The notes under the pieces were generated by a model. It searched no databases and was not told the DNA's origin. It worked only from the letters and a program-made list of their open reading frames with translations. Positions 1 to 8,581 of a stretch of 64,000 nt of DNA are shown in pieces. The stretch is from an uncultured Archangium sp. (GTDB taxonomy: Bacteria > Myxococcota > Myxococcia > Myxococcales > Myxococcaceae). Location of the stretch: positions 25,473 through 89,472 of the forward strand of contig CAIVGN010000225.1 in assembly GCA_903905455.1 (NCBI GenBank). The letters are read 5' to 3'. A program made the translations under genes and the position numbers. Numbering within the stretch: the first letter of the stretch is position 1; each line of letters starts with the position of its first letter.

Positions 1-170
1 AGCGTGGCGCTCACCGCCTCGAAGCCCCCGTCGAGGCGGAAGGCGAGCTGCAGCCGCGCCTGCCGCTGGCGCGCCGCCCCGCCCATGGGCGTGAAGCCCG
101 CGTAGAACCCGGCCGCGGCCGCGAGGGAGAAGCCGTGCGGCGCCGGGACGTCGAAGGAGGTCGTGGTCAT
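1..170 (-). CDS. Probable DNA-3-methyladenine glycosylase family protein, N-terminal fragment
   Basis: The ATG lies at 168-170 on the minus strand and the frame stays open to the window edge, giving only the first 56 residues. They include a FSLAAAAGFYAGFTP stretch followed by basic residues and a LQLAFRLDGGF strand. This resembles the N-terminal domain of the AlkA-like, helix-hairpin-helix DNA glycosylases common in actinobacteria and myxobacteria, which excise alkylated bases. The catalytic HhH-GPD region is outside the window, so the family call rests on a short stretch and is tentative. The gene is divergent from the response regulator at 264, so the gap 171-263 should carry both promoters. 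Confidence 0.4.
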   Translation of the reverse strand, partial: MTTTSFDVPAPHGFSLAAAAGFYAGFTPMGGAARQRQARLQLAFRLDGGFEAVSAT

Positions 171-263
171 GGGCGCATCCAACCCGCGGCGCGTGACACA
201 CGGCTGTCAGGGTTCTGTCAGCGAATAGGGGCCGCGGCTGATTGCGAATAGGCTCGGCAGCCC

Positions 264-953
<690 letters not shown>

Positions 954-983
954 TTGTCCGGCGCGCGAGTAGAACCGGCGCCC

Positions 984-2087
984 ATGAGCATCAAGCGAAT
1001 CGCCATCAACACGGGCGGCGGCGACGCCCCGGGCCTCAACGCCGTCATCCGCGCTGCGACTCTCGCGGCCCTCAACCGGGGCTGGGAGTGCTACGGCATC
1101 CGTGACGGCTTCAACGGAATCTTTTTCCCCGAGCGCTACGAAGACAACGGGGTGATGCGGCTGACCCGAGACCGGGTGCGCGGCATCGCCCACCTCGGTG
1201 GCACCATGTTGGGCACCACCAACAAGGGCAACCCCATGCGGTTCCCCCTGCACATGCCCGACGGCACCACCCGGGAGATCGACCGCACCGGGGAGATTCT
1301 CGAGTACTTCGCCAAGAAGCAGATCGACGCGTTGATCAGCATCGGCGGGGACGGCTCGCTCACCATCGCCCACGCGCTGGCCAAGCAGGGCCTCAAGGTG
1401 GTCGGGGTGCCCAAGACCATCGACAACGACCTCGACAAGACCTTCACCACCTTCGGCTTCGACACCGCGGTGTCCTTCGCCACCGAGTGCCTCGACCGCC
1501 TGCACACCACGGCCGAGAGCCACCAGCGCCTGATGGTGGTGGAGATGATGGGGCGCTACGCCGGGTGGATCGCCCTGCACTCGGGCATCTCCGGCGGGGC
1601 GCACGCCATCCTCATCCCCGAGATCCCCTTCGACCTCGACAAGGTGGCCGAGAAGATCCGCCAGCGCGACGAGTACGGCCGCGCCTATTCGCTGGTGGTG
1701 GTGGCCGAGGGCGCCAGCGTCATCGACGGGCAGCGCGCGGTGATGGCGCCGGCCGAGGCAGGCCAGGCCGAGCGCCTGGGCGGCGTGGGCGAGCAGGTGG
1801 CCCGCGCGCTGGCCAAGAAGACCGGCAAGGACACCCGCACCGTGGTGCTGGGTCACCTGGTGCGCGGCGGCTCGCCCACCTCGTTCGATCGCCTCGCGGC
1901 CCTGCGCTTCGGCGCGGCGGCGGTGCGCGCGCTCAACGAAGGCCAGACCGACGTGATGGTCTCGCTCGCCTTCCCCAACGTGCAGTACGTGCCCCTGGAG
2001 CAGGTCGCCGGGCGCATGAAGGCCGTGCCGCTCGACTGCGACACGCTCACCACCGGCCGCGACATGGGCATCTGCTTCGGCGACTGA
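984..2087 (+). CDS. pfkA: 6-phosphofructokinase (mixed ATP/PPi-type active site)
   Basis: 367 residues. The enzyme phosphorylates fructose 6-phosphate to fructose 1,6-bisphosphate in glycolysis. The N-terminal TGGGDAPGLNAVIRAA loop, a GGDGS motif at residues 121-125, PKTIDND at 143-149 (catalytic D147) and MGRYAGWIALHSG are all present. G124 is the residue typical of ATP-dependent enzymes, while K144 is the residue usual in pyrophosphate-dependent ones; this combination is known from group III bacterial PFKs. Phosphoryl donor is therefore not certain. An in-frame upstream start at 954 exists, but the ATG at 984 matches the usual family N-terminus. The stop abuts the stop of the convergent gene at 2088. 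Confidence 0.93.
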   Translation: MSIKRIAINTGGGDAPGLNAVIRAATLAALNRGWECYGIRDGFNGIFFPERYEDNGVMRLTRDRVRGIAHLGGTMLGTTNKGNPMRFPLHMPDGTTREIDRTGEILEYFAKKQIDALISIGGDGSLTIAHALAKQGLKVVGVPKTIDNDLDKTFTTFGFDTAVSFATECLDRLHTTAESHQRLMVVEMMGRYAGWIALHSGISGGAHAILIPEIPFDLDKVAEKIRQRDEYGRAYSLVVVAEGASVIDGQRAVMAPAEAGQAERLGGVGEQVARALAKKTGKDTRTVVLGHLVRGGSPTSFDRLAALRFGAAAVRALNEGQTDVMVSLAFPNVQYVPLEQVAGRMKAVPLDCDTLTTGRDMGICFGD

Positions 2088-3095
2088 TCAGCGCGGCACC
2101 AGCGCGCGGGGCACCTGCACCTGGGCGATGGTCACCGCGACCACCGCCCCCGAGGCCGACAGGTAGCGCTGCACGCCCGGCCGCCGTTGCACCACCGCCT
2201 GCGCCGCCGATTCCTCGCGGCGACAGGCGGCGTCGACCTCTTCGAAGAGCTTGAGCGCGTGGACCAGGGCCTCGGTGGCCACGGCCTCGCGCTGCGCCGC
2301 GGTCTGCCGCCAGCTCGCCACCTCCTGCAGGCGCTCCAGCATCCACGCGCGGCGCTGCAGCGGGTCCATGCCCAGCCAGGCGCCCCACAGCCCGGTACCC
2401 ACCGCCCCCACCGCCGTCGACCAGCGCAGCGCCGGCAGCCCCGCGAACCACTGGGCGATGAGCCCCGGCTGGCGCACCACCACCCCCAGCACCCCGAGGC
2501 TGGCCACGGCCACCAGCGCGCCCAGCACCCGCAGCCATCCCGGCCGCGGCGTCGAAGGGAGCCTCGAGAGCAGCTGCTCGTGGCGCACCACGTCTTGTTG
2601 CAGCCGCTCCACCACCACCCGTTCGCGGGTCTCGTCGCGGGCCGCCGAGGCGCGGGTCTCGGAGGCCACGGTGCGCTCGTGGCTCTTCTGCTCGAAGCGC
2701 AGCAGCGTCTCCAGGTCCACCCGGGCCGCGTCGTCGAGGTAGATGAAGGACTGCTCCTCGGCGCCGCGCAGCGCGTGGAGCAGGTCGCGCGCGTACACCT
2801 GGTCGTCGGCCTCGCTGAGCTGCGCGGGGTCGAAGCCGCTGTCACCCACCCCCCGGTTCAGGGCCTTGAACCCCAGGTGCTTGGCCAGCGGGTCTTCTTC
2901 GGTCTCTACCCGGGCCCAGGTCTCGCGAATGGTCACCACCGCGTCGCGCAGGGCCTGCTCGAAGGGGTGTGGCACGGTGCGCCGGGTGGCCACGGCCTCG
3001 ACGCTCTCGACGGGGCCGAGGCCCCGGACGGGCGGCAGCTCAGGGATGGCCCTGATCCGCGAGATGGGTTCGGCGCCGAGGACGGGCTTCAGCAT
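2088..3095 (-). CDS. Hypothetical membrane protein with coiled-coil regions
   Basis: 335 residues, starting at the ATG on 3093-3095 (an in-frame upstream start at 3134 would extend it into basic, unlikely sequence). The first half is charged and Glu/Arg-rich, with likely coiled coil around residues 115-190. Two hydrophobic segments follow near residues 195-215 and 230-250, and then another helical stretch rich in Ala, Glu and Arg. This suggests a membrane-anchored protein with large cytoplasmic helical parts. I recognise no family. It converges on the phosphofructokinase gene with no spacer between the stops, so transcripts of the two must overlap or end inside one another. Confidence 0.7.
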   Translation of the reverse strand: MLKPVLGAEPISRIRAIPELPPVRGLGPVESVEAVATRRTVPHPFEQALRDAVVTIRETWARVETEEDPLAKHLGFKALNRGVGDSGFDPAQLSEADDQVYARDLLHALRGAEEQSFIYLDDAARVDLETLLRFEQKSHERTVASETRASAARDETRERVVVERLQQDVVRHEQLLSRLPSTPRPGWLRVLGALVAVASLGVLGVVVRQPGLIAQWFAGLPALRWSTAVGAVGTGLWGAWLGMDPLQRRAWMLERLQEVASWRQTAAQREAVATEALVHALKLFEEVDAACRREESAAQAVVQRRPGVQRYLSASGAVVAVTIAQVQVPRALVPR

Positions 3096-3209
3096 CGGCT
3101 CCAACGCTAACGGCGGGCCCCGGTTTCGCCGCACAACGTGGGTGTTTTCGCGGGTGTCGGGGGCGTTGCAGGCGCATGGTGCGCGGAATTTCGAAATTCG
3201 GAGGCATCC

Positions 3210-4067
3210 ATGTTCGCTGTCGCTGGTGTGTCAGGTCGTGTCGGAGCCGCAACCGCGGAAGGTCTCATCAGGCGTGGGCAGAAGGTGCGCGTGCTGGTGC
3301 GCAACGAAGCGCAGGGGGAGCCGTGGCTCCGCCGGCACTGCGAGGTCGCGGTGGTGGACCTCAACGACAGCGCGGCGCTGGCCGCCTCGTTGAAGGGGCT
3401 GACCGGCGCGTTCTTGTTGCTGCCCCCGTCGCAGGCCGCTGATCCGCTCGCGGCCCAGGCCGAGATGCTCTCCAAGATGGTCGCCGGGGTGAAGAAGGCC
3501 ACCGGACTCAAGAGCCTGGCGTTCCTCTCGTCGGCCGGTGCCCAGCACCCCGCGGGTACGGGCCCCATCGTCTCGCTCTACAAGGCCGAGAAGGCGCTGA
3601 CCAACATCGTGCCCTCCGTGACCTTCGTGCGCGCGGCGTACTTCCTCGAGAACTGGGTGCCGTCGTTCATGCCCGCGCTCGAGACGGGGGAGCTGCCCTT
3701 CTTCGGGCACGTGCACCTCAAGTTCTCGCAGGTCTGCGCCCACGACATCGGTGACGCGGCCGCCGCGGCCCTCGAGGAGCAGGTGCACGGCACGCGCTAC
3801 ATCGAAGTCGCCGGCAAGGAGAACTGGTCGGTCGAAGACGTGGCCGCGGTGCTCACTTCGTTGCTGGGCACGAACATCAAGGCCGTGGAGCTGCCCGTGG
3901 AGGCGGCGAAGGAAGGCCTCGAGCGTGCCGGCCTGCCCCCGGTGATGGCCGGCCTCTACGCCGAGCTGTACCAGGCGATGTCGCGCGGGCTCTTGCACTT
4001 CGCCCACCCGCACCAGGTCAAGCGCGGGCCGACCAGCCTGTTCGACGCCATCAAGCCGATGGTCTGA
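3210..4067 (+). CDS. NmrA-like NAD(P)-binding oxidoreductase
   Basis: 285 residues. The ATG at 3210 sits a few bases after a GGAGG ribosome site and directly begins a Rossmann fold (MFAVAGVSGRVG, a GxSGxxG dinucleotide loop). Further features are VRVLVRN after beta-2, a LLLPPS segment and the SSAGAQHP stretch typical of the NmrA / atypical short-chain dehydrogenase group. Such proteins act as quinone or NAD(P)H oxidoreductases or as redox sensors without catalysis. The classic YxxxK pair is not obvious; the YKAEKAL segment near residue 128 may stand in for it. It is transcribed alone between two convergent or divergent neighbours. Confidence 0.82.
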   Translation: MFAVAGVSGRVGAATAEGLIRRGQKVRVLVRNEAQGEPWLRRHCEVAVVDLNDSAALAASLKGLTGAFLLLPPSQAADPLAAQAEMLSKMVAGVKKATGLKSLAFLSSAGAQHPAGTGPIVSLYKAEKALTNIVPSVTFVRAAYFLENWVPSFMPALETGELPFFGHVHLKFSQVCAHDIGDAAAAALEEQVHGTRYIEVAGKENWSVEDVAAVLTSLLGTNIKAVELPVEAAKEGLERAGLPPVMAGLYAELYQAMSRGLLHFAHPHQVKRGPTSLFDAIKPMV

Positions 4068-4094
4068 GTGTCACCGGGCGCCGCACCAGCCCCC

Positions 4095-5594
4095 TCAGGG
4101 GTTGGTGCACGTCGTGGTGACCACGACTGCGATTCGACGACCCATCTCGTCGCTCGCTTCTCCGACGACGTAGAGCACGCCGTCGGAATGGCCTGCGACC
4201 GCGTGGAATTGGGTGCTCTTCCCCTGGACGAACTGCGTGGCGAGGCCAGCATCGGCCGGCTTCACCTCTTGCCAGTCTGCTCCGTCTCCGGTCGGTGACG
4301 CGTGGATGTGCCCCGCTGTGGGCTGAGTACCGCAGTTCCCCAGCGCGAAGACCCCGAAGGGCGTCGCGGCCATGCCGGTGGCGGTACATGACTCGGTGTC
4401 GTCGCGTAATCGAGTGCCTTGGTAGCTCGAGCCTTCGTCGTCGCTCTTTTGCAGCCACCATCGAGGGGTCGGTGCGGTTGTGGGGGTTGTGCTGTCGAAG
4501 GTGTTGACGAAGACTCCTCCGCCCGCCACGGCGACGCCGCCGCTGGGGATGGTGTGACCACCATCACTGCTACCATTGGCAACCGGCGCAGATGATTCTG
4601 GGAATTGGTAGGTCCACCAGGATTGCGCGGAGCCTGGGTTCAAAGACCCGGTGCTGATCACGGTTCCGCGGGAGGTCACCAGGGTCACCAGGGGCACGAA
4701 GGAACCCGTGGGCTGCGCTGCGCCAAGCGTCATCGCCTTCCAAGTAGCCCCGTGGTCGTCGCTCATGAAGGTGACTGCATCTGCAGAGGTGCCCTGCGTC
4801 CCGCTGATGAAGAGCCGGCCGTCTGGACCCACCGCGAGGTTGGTGTTCGATAGCGGGGCGGAAGGAAAGGTGGATGTGAGCCCAGTGAAGGTCGCCTCGC
4901 TCGCCATGCGTCGTCGAATGGGCATGCTCAGAGTGGTGATTTGGGCAGGCCATCCACGAGTGAAGAAGACGTTGTCGCAGCCATCGACCGTGACTTGCGG
5001 TGCTCCTTTCATTGGATCGATTGCATCCGTTGGCTCGTCGATGGTGTTCCACTTCGTCCCCTGATCGCTGCTCACCATCAAGACCGCATGCGGCTGGGCA
5101 CCATTGAAGCTCTTGACTCCGGAGACGTACACGGAGCCCGTCGAATCGACGGCGACCCCGGTCGCGTAACTGTACGTACAGCCTCCATCGCAGAACGGGT
5201 CGCCGATCCAGTTGAAGGGCGCGCAGGAGACGGTGCCTGTCGTGGGAAGCGAAGGGTACGAAGCGCCGCAGGAGCCCCCGTCGCGGAGCCCACCATCGCT
5301 CTCCGTGCCGCCGCCCGTCGCGCTCCCTCCGCCCATCGCCGTGCCGCCGCCCATCGCCGTGCCGCCGCCCATCGCCGTGCCGCCGCCCATCGCACTGCCG
5401 CCACCCGTCGCAGTACCGCCACCCGTCCTGAGGACGCACCTCCTGGTCGCAGGGCTGCAAACCAACTCCCCCCTGTCATCACAGGGGTACGTCGCGCCCG
5501 GCTCACAGCTGGCACCGACGAGGTCCGCCACCGGCGGCTGGCAGCCGACGGCGAGAAGGAGACCCGCCCCGACCATCAACAAGCGCGTTCGCAT
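4095..5594 (-). CDS. Secreted lipoprotein with sialidase-type Asp-box repeats
   Basis: 499 residues. The signal peptide ends at a lipobox (LLLAVGC), then a short Cys-containing region and a tandem Gly-rich linker of TGGGxA/MGGGTA units precede the main domain. That domain has BNR/Asp-box motifs (SSDQGTKW, SDDHGATW and a weaker KSDDEGSSY), the turn signatures of sialidase-like beta-propellers. Catalytic Arg residues of true sialidases cannot be assigned by eye, so this may be a binding or structural propeller at the outer membrane. Its ATG overlaps the TGA of the upstream gene by one base (TGATG), indicating translational coupling. Confidence 0.8.
   Translation of the reverse strand: MRTRLLMVGAGLLLAVGCQPPVADLVGASCEPGATYPCDDRGELVCSPATRRCVLRTGGGTATGGGSAMGGGTAMGGGTAMGGGTAMGGGSATGGGTESDGGLRDGGSCGASYPSLPTTGTVSCAPFNWIGDPFCDGGCTYSYATGVAVDSTGSVYVSGVKSFNGAQPHAVLMVSSDQGTKWNTIDEPTDAIDPMKGAPQVTVDGCDNVFFTRGWPAQITTLSMPIRRRMASEATFTGLTSTFPSAPLSNTNLAVGPDGRLFISGTQGTSADAVTFMSDDHGATWKAMTLGAAQPTGSFVPLVTLVTSRGTVISTGSLNPGSAQSWWTYQFPESSAPVANGSSDGGHTIPSGGVAVAGGGVFVNTFDSTTPTTAPTPRWWLQKSDDEGSSYQGTRLRDDTESCTATGMAATPFGVFALGNCGTQPTAGHIHASPTGDGADWQEVKPADAGLATQFVQGKSTQFHAVAGHSDGVLYVVGEASDEMGRRIAVVVTTTCTNP
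5305..5428. repeat. Tandem 18-bp repeat coding for a Gly-rich linker
   Basis: About four near-exact copies of an 18-base unit (GCCGTGCCGCCGCCCATC on the plus strand), with degenerate copies on both sides. Read in the minus-strand gene, each unit gives Met-Gly-Gly-Gly-Thr-Ala, forming the linker between the lipobox region and the propeller. The DNA repeat is long and pure enough to slip, so linker length may differ between strains. Confidence 0.85.
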
Positions 5595-6535
5595 CAGAAG
5601 CTCCCCTGGACGACGACGCTGCCCGGACCGATGGAGACCATCGGCTGCTGTGACTCACGACCCGTTATCAACCACACGATGCCCGTGGCCAGCGCCGCGA
5701 CACCCATTCCGCCGACGATGCCGCCCACCAGCATCGCGGTGTCCGCCGTCCCGAGCTGGCGATACGCGACGTCGTAAGTCGGAGGAGGAGGGTCCGTGAC
5801 CGTGCTCGCGAGGCTCGTCATGGTCGTCTCGCGCAGACCCTTGCCGGCCACGAGCAGCACCGCGCCACCGACAGCCGCCGCGCCGCCCGCGGACATCATG
5901 ACGATCGGCGCGACCCGCACCGGCTTCGGCTCGACCGTCACCGCCTCGATCGGCGCGGGTCTCGGCTCGGGCTGCTGCACCACCACGGGCTCGGGTTTCG
6001 GCTTGGGAGCCACCACCACGGGCGTCGGCGCGGTGGCCGGCGCCGTCTTGAGGTCCATCTTCGGGACCATGCGCTTGACGATGGCGGTCACCAGCTCGAA
6101 CAGGTCCGACTCGTCCTTGAAGTTCACCCCGTCGCGGAAGATGGCCTTCCCGTCCTTCGCGCGGATGAGCTTGATGTCGAGGCGCGTGGTCTTGCCGAAC
6201 TGCGCGAGGCTCCCGGTGACCACCCACGGGGCGCCCAGGGCCGAAGACATCTCCGCGAGGCATGAGTTGGAGGCCTCGGAGCAACCGAGCAACGTTTTCT
6301 GTCGTTCCATGCCCAGCAACAACTGCACGTCCGACGACCCCATGGCCTCCACGAGCTCGGTCCTGCCCAGCTCGGTCAAGATCTGCTCGGAGATCGAACT
6401 CCCGATGCGCACCAGCGACTCGGTCGAGCCCTCCATCGGCAAGACCACCACCTTGGGCTTCTCGGCGGCGGCCGCGGCTCCGGTGGTGAGGCAGACAGCG
6501 AGGGCGGACCAGCAGGCGAGGCGAGGTTGAGACAC
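5594..6535 (-). CDS. FlgO/TolB-like periplasmic protein with C-terminal membrane segments
   Basis: 313 residues from the GTG at 6533-6535, chosen because GGAGG lies five bases upstream and the signal peptide (ALAVCLTTGAAAAA) follows at once. Residues about 25-155 resemble the alpha/beta domain of FlgO, LpoB and CsgG-type proteins (KPKVVVLPMEG, ISEQILTEL, GAPWVVTGSLAQFGKTTRLD). A Pro/Val/Lys linker and two hydrophobic Gly/Ala-rich segments follow. This architecture is common in myxobacterial envelope proteins of unknown role. It is coupled to the downstream sialidase-like lipoprotein, so the two probably work together at the cell surface. Confidence 0.75.
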   Translation of the reverse strand: MSQPRLACWSALAVCLTTGAAAAAEKPKVVVLPMEGSTESLVRIGSSISEQILTELGRTELVEAMGSSDVQLLLGMERQKTLLGCSEASNSCLAEMSSALGAPWVVTGSLAQFGKTTRLDIKLIRAKDGKAIFRDGVNFKDESDLFELVTAIVKRMVPKMDLKTAPATAPTPVVVAPKPKPEPVVVQQPEPRPAPIEAVTVEPKPVRVAPIVMMSAGGAAAVGGAVLLVAGKGLRETTMTSLASTVTDPPPPTYDVAYRQLGTADTAMLVGGIVGGMGVAALATGIVWLITGRESQQPMVSIGPGSVVVQGSF

Positions 6536-6657
6536 GGTGTCCTCCGAGGGCGCGGAGCTTACGCGCGAACTCCCCCGCTCAGAAGGACGACCTCCAGACA
6601 CGACTCGGCCCCGCGCATCTCTTCGATGCCACGGGGCCGTTGCGGTTGATCAGCTGA

Positions 6658-6918
6658 TCAGTAACCGGTGTTGTTCTTCGCGAAGTCGGTGAGCTTCTTC
6701 TTCTCGAGCTTGCCCTGCGACTTGCTGGTGCGCTTCTCGACCGTGGTGTCACCGGCCAGGGCGTCGGCCGACATGCCGAAGAGGGCCTTGATGTTGTCGC
6801 CGAAGAGGGTGATGACCCCGATGGCGGCGATGGCGATGAGCGCGACGATGATGATGTATTCCGTCATGCCCTGACCGCGAGCCTTCTTGAGCGACATCTG
6901 CTTCTGCATCTTGGCCAT
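6658..6918 (-). CDS. flp: Flp-type (type IVb) pilin
   Basis: 86 residues. The ATG at 6916-6918 follows a good AGGAG ribosome site; an upstream in-frame start at 6957 is less likely. A short basic leader (MAKMQKQMSLKKARGQ) precedes GMTEYIIIVALIAIAAIGVITLF, the Gly-x3-Glu-Tyr processing site and hydrophobic stretch of Flp/Fap pilins exported by Tad systems. After prepilin peptidase cleavage the mature protein would be about 70 residues with a hydrophilic Lys-rich tail. No tad/cpa secretion genes lie nearby, so the assembly machinery must be elsewhere. Confidence 0.85.
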   Translation of the reverse strand: MAKMQKQMSLKKARGQGMTEYIIIVALIAIAAIGVITLFGDNIKALFGMSADALAGDTTVEKRTSKSQGKLEKKKLTDFAKNNTGY

Positions 6919-7072
6919 GGTGTTTCTCCTCGTGGGTCCGGGGCGCTGCGTGGACAAAGAGAGTATCGATTCGACCCGAATTTCCCGACATCGGTCATCG
7001 GGAGGATGGGGGCAATCTGCCGTAACTGACTGATCTTTCAGGCCGAACGCGCCCGGGTGCTACAGAGCGGCG

Positions 7073-8470
7073 ATGAAACTGGCCCTGCCCACCGCGCTTT
7101 TCGCCCTGTGCGCCTGCGTCCCCACCCCGCTGATCAAGCCGACCCGCGGTCCTCCCGACGAAGTCTCGCAGCTCCAGGGCTCGGCGAGCGAGGCCACGGC
7201 GTTGGCGACCTCGTTGTGTGACGCCGCGGGGCCGCGGTTGACGGGCTCCCCGGGGGACGCGCTGGCCGTGGCGTGGGCCGTGGAGACCATGACCCGGCTC
7301 GGCTTTTCCAACGTGCACACCGAGCCGGTGACGGTGACGCGGTGGGTGCGCGGGCTCGAGGAGGCCGAGGTGGTCTCCCCGGTGCGCCAGGTGCTGCAGC
7401 TCTCGGCCCTGGGGAACAGCGTGTCCACGCCCGAGGGCGGGCTCGAGGCCGAGGTGGTGGAGGTGCCGTCGCTCGACGCCCTCACCGCGCTCCCCGACGG
7501 CAGCCTCGCCGGCAAGCTGCTCTTCGTGAACGTGGTGATGCGGCGCACCGTCGACGGGCAGGGCTACGGCGAGGCGGCCCCGGTGCGGCGCCTGGCCGGC
7601 GTGCATGGCGTGCGGGCCGGCGCGGTGGGCGTGTTGATCCGCTCCGTGGGTACCGACAGCAACCGCCTCGCGCACACCGGCGGGCAGGGCGCGGAGGCCT
7701 CGAAGCTCCCGGTGGCGGCGCTGTCCATTCCCGACGCGGAGCTGGTGCACCGCCTCGTCGCGCGCGGCCCGGTGCGCCTGCGCCTGAAGCTGACCATGAA
7801 GCTCGAGGGCCCGGTGCAGAGCGCGAACGTGGTGGGCGAGGTGCTCGGCCGCGAGAAGCCCGACGAAGTGGTGCTGCTCGGCGCGCACCTCGACTCGTGG
7901 GACCAGGGCACCGGCGCGCTCGACGACGGCGCGGGCGTGGGCCTGGTGCTCGACGTGGCGCGGCTGATGAAGACGCTGCCCCACGTGCCGCGGCGCACCG
8001 TGCGCGTGGTGCTCTTCGCCAACGAAGAGAACGGGCTGTCGGGCGCGAAGGCCTACGGCGCGGCTCACGCCGACGAGTTGCCCAGGCACGTGCTGGCCCT
8101 GGAGGCTGACCTCGGCTCCGACCGCGTGCGCACCGTGCGGCTGCTGTCGGGCACCAGGGCGTCGCGCGAGGCGCTGCACACCTGGGGCCCGTGGCTGCGG
8201 CCGCTCACCGTGACCCTCGACGATGACGACGCGATGGGCGGCGCCGACCTGAGCGTGCTGCGCGCGGCGGGCGTGCCGATGCTCGACCTGCGGCAGGACG
8301 CGTCGCGGTACTTCGATCTCCACCACACCGCGAACGACACGGTGGACAAGCTCGACTTCGAGCAGCTCACCCAGGCCACGCGCGCCTTCGCCACCATGAC
8401 GTGGCTGGCCGCAGAGCAGGGCGTCGACTTCGGGCGCGTGCCCGAGGGCAAGCGGGTGCGCGCGCACTGA
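7073..8470 (+). CDS. M28-family zinc metallopeptidase, secreted
   Basis: 465 residues with an N-terminal signal sequence; a Cys near residue 14 may make it a lipoprotein, though the lipobox is weak. The peptidase domain follows a protease-associated-like insert (residues about 130-250). The M28 di-zinc ligands can all be placed: H272 (GAHLDSWD), D284, E318-E319 (ANEENG), D346 (LEADLG) and H417/H418 (LHHTAND). The arrangement matches carboxypeptidase Q / aminopeptidase-like enzymes that trim peptides outside the cytoplasm. It is divergent from the pilin gene and is followed by malic enzyme on the same strand after about 110 bases, probably a separate unit. Confidence 0.9.
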   Translation: MKLALPTALFALCACVPTPLIKPTRGPPDEVSQLQGSASEATALATSLCDAAGPRLTGSPGDALAVAWAVETMTRLGFSNVHTEPVTVTRWVRGLEEAEVVSPVRQVLQLSALGNSVSTPEGGLEAEVVEVPSLDALTALPDGSLAGKLLFVNVVMRRTVDGQGYGEAAPVRRLAGVHGVRAGAVGVLIRSVGTDSNRLAHTGGQGAEASKLPVAALSIPDAELVHRLVARGPVRLRLKLTMKLEGPVQSANVVGEVLGREKPDEVVLLGAHLDSWDQGTGALDDGAGVGLVLDVARLMKTLPHVPRRTVRVVLFANEENGLSGAKAYGAAHADELPRHVLALEADLGSDRVRTVRLLSGTRASREALHTWGPWLRPLTVTLDDDDAMGGADLSVLRAAGVPMLDLRQDASRYFDLHHTANDTVDKLDFEQLTQATRAFATMTWLAAEQGVDFGRVPEGKRVRAH

Positions 8471-8581
8471 AGGGGCATCAACCAGCGGACGTTCTGCGGA
8501 CCATTCGTGGCCTTTTGACCTGACGCGCCGCGCCGCCTGAATTCGCTCGACAGGAGCGCCGCGCGGGAGGACTCAACCGGC

